Below are positions 58,341-64,000 of a stretch of 64,000 nucleotides of DNA, one piece after another. The DNA is taken from the NCBI RefSeq assembly GCF_002042885.1, contig NZ_MVFY01000011.1, forward strand, positions 1 to 64,000, read 5' to 3'. The notes under the pieces are model-generated. The model was not told where the DNA came from. It made no database searches and saw only the letters and a list, made by a program, of their open reading frames with translations. The DNA is from Citrobacter portucalensis (GTDB taxonomy: Bacteria; Pseudomonadota; Gammaproteobacteria; Enterobacterales; Enterobacteriaceae). How positions within the stretch are numbered: the stretch's first letter is position 1; every line of letters starts with the position of its first letter. Made by a program: the position numbers and the translations under genes.

Positions 58341-59054
58341 TTATAGTTGTTGGCGCTTTTTCACCGTTGCAGCACCATAGTCATTCACTGCAGCCCATGA
58401 CACATCACCTACTGCAGCTGCAGGTATTGAAAATATCTGTTCCCCAAAGGGAGGAACCGTCATTGACAATGACTCAGGTACAGAACTGTCTGCGAGAGGT
58501 TTTACCTGCTTTCCGCCAACAGAGAGTTCTAATAACGAAATATGAAATGGCGTTGGATTTTTTGCGGTTAATTGAGAACCCTGACGGCTAAACCGTAATT
58601 TTTCCCACGCACCGACAGCGGCCGATTCTTTAAGACCCACTGGCCGCCAAAAAAGTTTCAGCTGTGTTTTCATCGCAAACTGCAACGTATTTTTATCTTT
58701 TAATTCATCAGGCATAGCCGAAACAGATTTAAAGTTGGCAACAAACATCGATTCACGGTCTTGTGGTAGCGATCCTTTATCGCCAATAAAGACGATATGC
58801 AGCAGAGCCTGGCCATTAGCGTCCATTTTATAAATCGGCGGAGTGATAATAAAAGGCGCTTTTGTGTTATCTGTCTTTGTTACCCAGCTTTGTATCAGAT
58901 ATTTATTGGCATCTTCTTTATTCTTAATAGATATCTGTACTTCTTTTTTATTCTCCGGGTAAATGATTCTAGTTCCTCCCAGGACAATGCTGGCCTGTGC
59001 ATTTATGGCAATAAGCCCAATGATGGCAAAACAAATTCGCGCATATAATTTCAC
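58341..59054 (-). CDS. Periplasmic fimbrial chaperone
   Basis: A PapD/FimC-type chaperone that caps subunits by donor-strand complementation. I start at GTG 59054 because GGGAG is 8 nt upstream and it begins a signal peptide (VKLYARICFAIIGLIAINAQA); an ATG at 59099 lies inside a hairpin and adds 15 unlikely residues. The 237-residue protein has an Ig-like N-terminal domain with RIIYPENKKEV and the conserved RESMFVANFKSV block. The short F1-G1 loop fits the FGS subfamily. Confidence 0.9.
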   Translation of the reverse strand: MKLYARICFAIIGLIAINAQASIVLGGTRIIYPENKKEVQISIKNKEDANKYLIQSWVTKTDNTKAPFIITPPIYKMDANGQALLHIVFIGDKGSLPQDRESMFVANFKSVSAMPDELKDKNTLQFAMKTQLKLFWRPVGLKESAAVGAWEKLRFSRQGSQLTAKNPTPFHISLLELSVGGKQVKPLADSSVPESLSMTVPPFGEQIFSIPAAAVGDVSWAAVNDYGAATVKKRQQL

Positions 59055-59071
59055 CCGCAATACTCCCTGGT

Positions 59072-59095
59072 CAGGCAGCCCTGAAGGGCTGCCTG
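59072..59095 (-). other. Intercistronic hairpin after the pilin gene
   Basis: A perfect 11-bp stem (CAGGCAGCCCT / AGGGCTGCCTG) with a 2-nt GA centre, 6 nt past the pilin stop codon. There is no T-run, so it probably stabilises the pilin mRNA or reduces read-through rather than terminating fully. Differential expression of pilin over usher is a common need in fimbrial operons. Confidence 0.8.
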
Positions 59096-59101
59096 TCATA
59101 C

Positions 59102-59668
59102 TTAACGATAGAACACGGTAAAATTCGCGGAGGCGTGATATTTACCTGCAGTCGGTTTTTCATCACCAATCTGAATCACTTTCGCGGTATAGTTGAAAAT
59201 AGAAGGTGTTGCTTCATCGCCAGTATTCACCACATCCGTGGTTGATACCGGAACGGAGTCATCAAACACAACGTCAGTATTACCACCATTATTATTGGTT
59301 ACGGTAATACCTACATTTGTTGCAGCACTCGCATCACTAAGGTCGTTCTTCAGGCGTAAATTCTCGCCGTCAGTAGTGTCACCACTGAACCTCAGGTTTA
59401 AACTTGCTATGGCAGGGTCACATTTAGCCAGAGAAATCTGGAAATCTTTTGTCGGGCCAGGGGTCCCATCACCATCAAAATTATCCGGATAAGCATCCGC
59501 AAAAGTAACCACGGTATTTGCTCCTGCGCCATCGACATCAATAACGCAAGTGTCGGCAACAATACGGCCAGAAAACTCTACCTTACCCGTATCTTCTGCA
59601 AATGCAGAAGTATTTACAGCGGCAATCAGGCTTCCGGCCATCAGCACAGTAAGAAGCTTTTTATTCAT
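59102..59668 (-). CDS. Major fimbrial subunit (pilin)
   Basis: The 188-residue pilin has a signal peptide (MNKKLLTVLMAGSLIAAVNTSAFA), a donor-strand N-terminal extension (EDTGKVEFSGRIVADTC), a disulfide pair (C41 and C83) and the C-terminal motif KYHASANFTVFYR, typical of chaperone-usher subunits. AAGGGA lies 6 nt before the ATG. First gene of the four-gene operon. The subtype is not recognised. Confidence 0.92.
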   Translation of the reverse strand: MNKKLLTVLMAGSLIAAVNTSAFAEDTGKVEFSGRIVADTCVIDVDGAGANTVVTFADAYPDNFDGDGTPGPTKDFQISLAKCDPAIASLNLRFSGDTTDGENLRLKNDLSDASAATNVGITVTNNNGGNTDVVFDDSVPVSTTDVVNTGDEATPSIFNYTAKVIQIGDEKPTAGKYHASANFTVFYR

Positions 59669-60025
59669 TAGAATCCCTTAATCAGAACGATTGAATGACA
59701 AAGTCCCATTGCCAATAATAAATTACTGGTGAGAAATATTGAGGGTGAGCACGGAGAGAAAAGAATAAAGATATGCAAAAAACATGATCTTCTGAAATCC
59801 CTTCATCAAATCAATACAATGAATCGTGTATAGTGTTCACTCGCGGATTAAATCAAACCACCGGAGAGACTGTCTATAGCCTGCAATTTTTCACACATCA
59901 TAAAAGAAGTTAACTATTTAATTTCCAATGTTTTTTGCAAACATTTATTTTACTTAATCTGTTCTTAATTAAAATTAAATCAATACAATTACATCATGGA
60001 AAAATAAAACTCATTTTACCCAGAA
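59669..60025. other. AT-rich intergenic region upstream of the fimbrial operon
   Basis: About 360 nt with no credible gene, strongly AT-rich at 59880-60010. It must hold the fimbrial promoter. A 13-bp direct repeat AAATCAATACAAT occurs at 59808-59820 and 59977-59989. Only one GATC is seen (about 59785-59788), and I see no invertible-element repeats, so neither Pap-like Dam switching nor Fim-like inversion is evident. Confidence 0.7.
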
Positions 60026-60055
60026 ATAAAAACACCCGCTAATAGCGGGTGTTTA
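60026..60055 (-). terminator. Terminator after mrcB
   Basis: On the minus strand AAACACCCGCTA and TAGCGGGTGTTT pair as a near-perfect stem followed by TTATTTC. It lies about 20 nt after the mrcB stop and isolates the fimbrial operon. Confidence 0.88.
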
Positions 60056-60074
60056 GGTCTAATTTACTACTGAA

Positions 60075-62615
60075 TTAATTACTACCAAACATCTCTTTAA
60101 TCCAACCGGCTACGCCATCGCCGTCCTTCTTCTCTTGCTGCGGCGGTTGCTGCTGTTGAGGCTGCTGTTGCTGCGGCTGCTGAGAAGATTGATCGAACGG
60201 ATTACCCGACTGCTGCAGCATCTCACCTTGCTGACACAGTGAATCCGGATCGGTGGTCCATACAGGAAGCGTGCGCATCCCGCCGCTACAAACGAAGTTA
60301 CCGTCGTAGTCTACGCCCATATCCACCACATCCTCCGGCGGCGTCAACACCAGCGGTGTTGGCGTCTGGTTGGCCAGATAACGCTGATAAATCGACATCG
60401 CGCCGCTGGCACCGTACAGCTTGGTTGGCTGGTTATTATCGCGGCCCACCCAGGTAATGGTCACCTGGCTGCCGTCGATCCCAGCAAACCAGGTATCCAC
60501 GTTGTTGTTGGTGGTCCCGGTTTTCCCTGCCAGATGCAGACCCGGATACTTCGCGCCAAGCTGGCGACCCGTACCACGCTGAACCACCTGCTGCATAGTC
60601 CACAGCGTCATATACGCTGCCTGCGCCGGAACGGCACGCTCGGCCTGTGGGAAACTCTGGTACAGTACGGTTCCATCTTCGGCAATCACCGAACGCAGCG
60701 CCGACAGCGGCGCGCGGTTCCCGCCGCTGGCGATAGTCTGAAATGCCTGCGCCACTTCAATTGGCGTCAGGTTCAACGCCCCCAGCAGCATGGCGGGAAC
60801 CGGGTTAAGCTGATCTTTCGGCGCCCCCAGCTTCAACCAGGTATCGGTTACAGCAGGCAGGCCCAGCGCCATCCCCAGATTTACCGTTGGCACGTTCATT
60901 GAACGCGTTAACGCATCCACCAGCATCACTTTACCGCTTTCGCTATAGCGACGGTCATCGTTCTGCGGTGACCACACCTGGCCGTTCGGCTGACGCAGCG
61001 CAATCGGCGCATCGGCAATCCAGGTATTCAAGCGGTACAACTTCGGCTGGCTGAGCGCGGTCAGATAGGTCGCAGGCTTGGCCAGAGAACCAATCGAACG
61101 ACGCGCCTGCATCGCACGGTTATAGCCCGCAAACTGCGGTTCTGCTCCGCCGACCATGGCGCGAACTTCGCCGCTAAAGCGGTCAACAACCACAATCGCG
61201 GTTTCCAGATCGCTCAGCTTACGCTGTTTCTTCAGTACAGGAATGCCTTCCACCGCCGCTTTTTCTGCGGCGTCCTGCGCCACGGAATCAAAGGTGGTGA
61301 AAATCTTCACGCCGGAGAGATCTTTAACTTTATCGCCCAGCTTCGCCTGGAGCTCCTGACGCACCATCTGCATAAAGGCAGGCTGCGGGGAGATCACCCC
61401 ACCACGCGGCTGTACGCCTAACGGACGCGCACTCAGCATGTCATACAGATCCTGGTCGATAATCTGCTGCTGTTGCAGCAAACGCAGAACCAGGTTACGA
61501 CGCTCCAGCGCCAGTTTCGGGTTACGCCACGGGTTGTAGATCGACGCCCCTTTAACCATCCCCACCAGCAGCGCCTGCTGGTCGAGGCTCAGCTCTTCTA
61601 CCGGACGACCGAAATAATAGAGGCTCGCCAGCGGGAAGCCGCGAATCTCGTTATCACCGCTTTGGCCGAGATAAACTTCGTTCATGTACAGCTCAAGAAT
61701 GCGGTCTTTGCTGTAACGCGCATCCATGATCAGCGCCATATAGGCTTCGTTGGCCTTACGCCAGTAGGAACGTTCGCTGGACAGGAACAGGTTTTTCACC
61801 AGCTGCTGAGTCAGCGTACTGGCCCCCTGTACCGTACGACCAGCTGTCAGGTTCGCCAGCACCGCACGGCCAATGGAATAGAGACTGATACCATCATGCT
61901 CATAGAAATGACGATCTTCGGTCGCCAGCAGCGTGTCCACCAGCAGATCCGGGAAGCCGCTACGCGGAACAAACAGGCGCTGCTCACCGTTAGGTGAAGA
62001 GAGCATGGTGATCAGACGCGGATCGAGACGGAAGAAACCGAACTGGCGGTTGTTATCCATATTCTCGATGGTGTCCAGATGATCGCCGTCAAAGGTCAGA
62101 CGCGCACGCACCTGCCCTTCTTTACTGTCCGGGAAGTCAAACGGACGACGAATCATCTCGATGCTCTTCGCCTGCACGGTAAATTCGCCCGGACGCGTCA
62201 TCTTCGTCACCTGACGATACTGCGTGGCCTCCAGCAGCTTCACCATCTCGTTTTTGCCGATAGGCATTTCTGGCTCAAGGTTAACCATACGGCCATAAAC
62301 TGCCGCAGGAAGCTGCCAGACTTTGCCATCAATACGGCTACGGATTTTTTGGTCCAGATAAACGCCGTAAATGGCGATCAGCACCAAAAAGACAATCGAC
62401 AGTTTTACCAGCAGCCAGAACCAGCCGCGCTTACCACGAGGCTTACGCCCTTTGCCTTTACCCTTACGCGGCATCGGTTCTTCATCCTCATAGTCATCAT
62501 CATCATAATCGTCGTCATACTCTTCATCTCTGAGTTGACGACGGCTCACCTTTTGTTTCACCGGACGCGAGGGTTTCCCTTTACGTCCAATTGGCTCGCG
62601 GTCATTCCCCGCCAT
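60075..62615 (-). CDS. mrcB: Penicillin-binding protein 1b (bifunctional murein synthase)
   Basis: PBP1b polymerises and cross-links peptidoglycan in the inner membrane. I start at 62615 ([13 protein letters not shown]) behind CGGAG, giving 846 residues; the frame has an extra upstream ATG. Features in order: acidic cytoplasmic tail with an Asp/Tyr-rich stretch (32-45), membrane helix (about 64-87), UB2H domain for LpoB (about 109-200), GT51 glycosyltransferase with E233 ([12 protein letters not shown]), transpeptidase with S510 (SLAKP), later KTGTT, and a Gln/Pro-rich C-terminal tail. Confidence 0.97.
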   Translation of the reverse strand: MAGNDREPIGRKGKPSRPVKQKVSRRQLRDEEYDDDYDDDDYEDEEPMPRKGKGKGRKPRGKRGWFWLLVKLSIVFLVLIAIYGVYLDQKIRSRIDGKVWQLPAAVYGRMVNLEPEMPIGKNEMVKLLEATQYRQVTKMTRPGEFTVQAKSIEMIRRPFDFPDSKEGQVRARLTFDGDHLDTIENMDNNRQFGFFRLDPRLITMLSSPNGEQRLFVPRSGFPDLLVDTLLATEDRHFYEHDGISLYSIGRAVLANLTAGRTVQGASTLTQQLVKNLFLSSERSYWRKANEAYMALIMDARYSKDRILELYMNEVYLGQSGDNEIRGFPLASLYYFGRPVEELSLDQQALLVGMVKGASIYNPWRNPKLALERRNLVLRLLQQQQIIDQDLYDMLSARPLGVQPRGGVISPQPAFMQMVRQELQAKLGDKVKDLSGVKIFTTFDSVAQDAAEKAAVEGIPVLKKQRKLSDLETAIVVVDRFSGEVRAMVGGAEPQFAGYNRAMQARRSIGSLAKPATYLTALSQPKLYRLNTWIADAPIALRQPNGQVWSPQNDDRRYSESGKVMLVDALTRSMNVPTVNLGMALGLPAVTDTWLKLGAPKDQLNPVPAMLLGALNLTPIEVAQAFQTIASGGNRAPLSALRSVIAEDGTVLYQSFPQAERAVPAQAAYMTLWTMQQVVQRGTGRQLGAKYPGLHLAGKTGTTNNNVDTWFAGIDGSQVTITWVGRDNNQPTKLYGASGAMSIYQRYLANQTPTPLVLTPPEDVVDMGVDYDGNFVCSGGMRTLPVWTTDPDSLCQQGEMLQQSGNPFDQSSQQPQQQQPQQQQPPQQEKKDGDGVAGWIKEMFGSN

Positions 62616-62710
62616 GCTTTTTCTCCGCAACATTCAGGCGCAAGGGCCCGATTCTCTGTTCTTCCGTCCTGCGACAGAAGAAGAAATCTCTCAATTATTA
62701 CCGCTCTTTC

Positions 62711-62743
62711 GCCGGATGCGGCATAACGCCTTATCCGGCCTAC
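62711..62743. repeat. REP element between hrpB and mrcB
   Basis: GCCGGATGCGG...CCTTATCCGGCCTAC, a single REP unit in the gap after hrpB and before mrcB. Confidence 0.9.
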
Positions 62744-62750
62744 AGTTACA

Positions 62751-64000
62751 TTACGAATACTTTTTGGTGCGCCGCGTTGGCGCGGTATTCGCCGGATCGT
62801 CCGGCCAGACATGTTTGGGATAACGCCCTTTCATCTCTTTTTGCACCTCACGGTACGATCCCTGCCAGAACGCGCTCAGATCGCTCGTCACCTGTAGCGG
62901 TCTTTGGGCCGGAGACAGCAGCTCCAGCACCAGCGGCACGCGCCCCTGGGCAATGGTTGGAGTCTTTGCTTCACCAAACATTTCCTGCATCCGAACCGCC
63001 AATACTGGAGGATTATCCTCATGATAGCGAATGGCAATCCGGCTTCCCGTCGGCACAGTGTAATGCGCAGGCAGCTCACTATCCAGACGTTGCAACATTG
63101 ACCAGTCCAGTAAACTGCGCAACGCCTGTCCCACATTGAGTGCTTTTAATGCGCGTAACGAGTGCACACCGCTCATGTGCGGCAGCAGCCAGGTCTCCAG
63201 CGACGCCAGCAGAGAATCCTCATCTACCGCGGGCCAGTCGTATTCTGGCAACCAGTTTGCCGCACATTGCAGACGCAGTCGAAACTGCTCGGCTTCCGGC
63301 GTCCAGTTGAGCACACTTAGCCCTTTATCGCGAATGCCATTCAACATCGCCTGATGCAACTCCTCTTCCGAGGGTTTGGCCAATGGCTGTACTTTTACCG
63401 TGAGCTGACCAATGCGCGACCGACGCAATGCCTTTAACGTTCCCTGGGTTTCATCCCATTCGATGGTGTCGGACTGTTGCAGCAGCTCAGGACATGCCTG
63501 CATCAGCGACACGATATCCAGCGGCAGAGCCAGCAAGATACGCGCGTCTGGCGAAGCGCTGCCCTGCAACAAAAGTGGCGCTATCAACCATTCATGGCGT
63601 CCTGAGGCATCATCGGCATCCAGCATGGCACCCATGCCATTCGCCAGCTGATAGCGCCCTTCCTGCCCGCGTCGACGCGCGATCCGATCGGCAAACGCCC
63701 GCGCCAGCAATGAGGGGAGCAGCGTGCTGTCGGGCTGCCCGCTGCTAACGTTAAGCCGTTTCAGCAACTGTTGACTGCGCTGCTGCCAGGCGGGCTGATT
63801 TCGTGAAAACGCCACGGTCAGATCGGTACTTCCGCCGCGCGGCGGCTCTTCCAGAATCGCGGCCAGTTTTGCCGCCGTAGCCGCTTCGGTATTATTTTTG
63901 GCACCGACCAGCATCGCCGCTAAACGAGGATCGTTACCCAATGCCGCCATTTTCTGTCCGCGAGCACTGAGCCTGTCGTCCTCAAGCGCGCCCAACATCT
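62751..64000 (-). CDS. hrpB: ATP-dependent RNA helicase HrpB, C-terminal part (cut by window edge)
   Basis: About 416 residues of the C-terminal half are present, ending VWPDDPANTAPTRRTKKYS, the HrpB terminus. E. coli HrpB is about 809 residues, so the DEAH helicase core lies outside. The visible part includes the winged-helix/ratchet-like and HrpB-specific C-terminal domains. The cellular role is not established. The start codon is beyond position 64000. Confidence 0.95.
   Translation of the reverse strand, partial: MLGALEDDRLSARGQKMAALGNDPRLAAMLVGAKNNTEAATAAKLAAILEEPPRGGSTDLTVAFSRNQPAWQQRSQQLLKRLNVSSGQPDSTLLPSLLARAFADRIARRRGQEGRYQLANGMGAMLDADDASGRHEWLIAPLLLQGSASPDARILLALPLDIVSLMQACPELLQQSDTIEWDETQGTLKALRRSRIGQLTVKVQPLAKPSEEELHQAMLNGIRDKGLSVLNWTPEAEQFRLRLQCAANWLPEYDWPAVDEDSLLASLETWLLPHMSGVHSLRALKALNVGQALRSLLDWSMLQRLDSELPAHYTVPTGSRIAIRYHEDNPPVLAVRMQEMFGEAKTPTIAQGRVPLVLELLSPAQRPLQVTSDLSAFWQGSYREVQKEMKGRYPKHVWPDDPANTAPTRRTKKYS

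Noticed and set aside
59669-60025. Phase-variable switch for the fimbriae (Fim-type inversion or Pap-type GATC pair)
   Set aside because: No pair of inverted repeats bounding a promoter, no recombinase gene, and only one GATC was found.
54568-60074. Transposase, integrase or att-site remnants around the fimbrial island
   Set aside because: I looked at both edges and saw only terminators, the Fur-box region and AT-rich DNA; no matching flanking repeats of useful length.

Overview
The window is ordinary enterobacterial chromosome, most likely Citrobacter (C. freundii group). Proteins are near-identical to E. coli/Salmonella orthologues, gene order follows the E. coli rrnH-to-hrpB segment (here reversed), and the first 124 bases are the 5' end of a 16S rRNA whose V1 stem resembles C. 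freundii. The genus call is from memory of that stem and of protein sequences, not from a search. REP/BIME and ERIC repeats also fit Enterobacteriaceae.

Layout. 1-493: 5' end of rrsH (minus strand) with boxA, P2 and P1. 494-5012: gmhB, the divergent MetJ-type metNIQ methionine importer, rcsF and trmO. 5126-10556: proS, then nlpE/arfB/yaeQ (minus), yaeP/rof (plus) and tilS (minus); E. coli yaeF, normally between proS and nlpE, is absent. 10618-27959: one long minus-strand run, read from high to low coordinates: uppS, cdsA, rseP, bamA, skp, lpxD, fabZ, lpxA, lpxB, rnhB, dnaE, accA, then ldcC and yaeR. It couples undecaprenyl, phospholipid, lipid A and fatty-acid synthesis with outer-membrane protein assembly and replication. 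28147-32936: dxr, frr, pyrH, tsf, rpsB. 33386-38318: map, glnD, dapD, yaeH (plus). 38413-42799: cdaR, degP, dgt (minus). 42883-45035: mtn, btuF, yadS (plus). 45155-47002: erpA, clcA (minus). 47171-48451: hemL (plus).

48565-54567: fhuACDB ferrichrome uptake operon (minus), with a Fur-box region before fhuA. Two things are odd. fhuB carries an 84-bp BIME in frame just after its GTG start, adding about 25 residues to the protein. FhuA is diverged, with a much shortened loop 4, the phage-binding loop in E. coli.

54778-59668: a four-gene chaperone-usher fimbrial operon (pilin, chaperone, usher, two-domain tip adhesin), lying between fhuA and mrcB, which are adjacent in E. coli K-12. It is the only clear accessory island. 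It has its own terminator, an intercistronic hairpin after the pilin gene, and a 13-bp direct repeat in the AT-rich DNA upstream. 60075-64000: mrcB (PBP1b) and the C-terminal half of hrpB, cut by the window edge.

I found no tRNA, CRISPR array, prophage, transposase or wholly novel multi-gene system. The most noteworthy signals are the translated BIME in fhuB, the fimbrial island, the FhuA loop change and a cluster of three ERIC elements around frr-rpsB.
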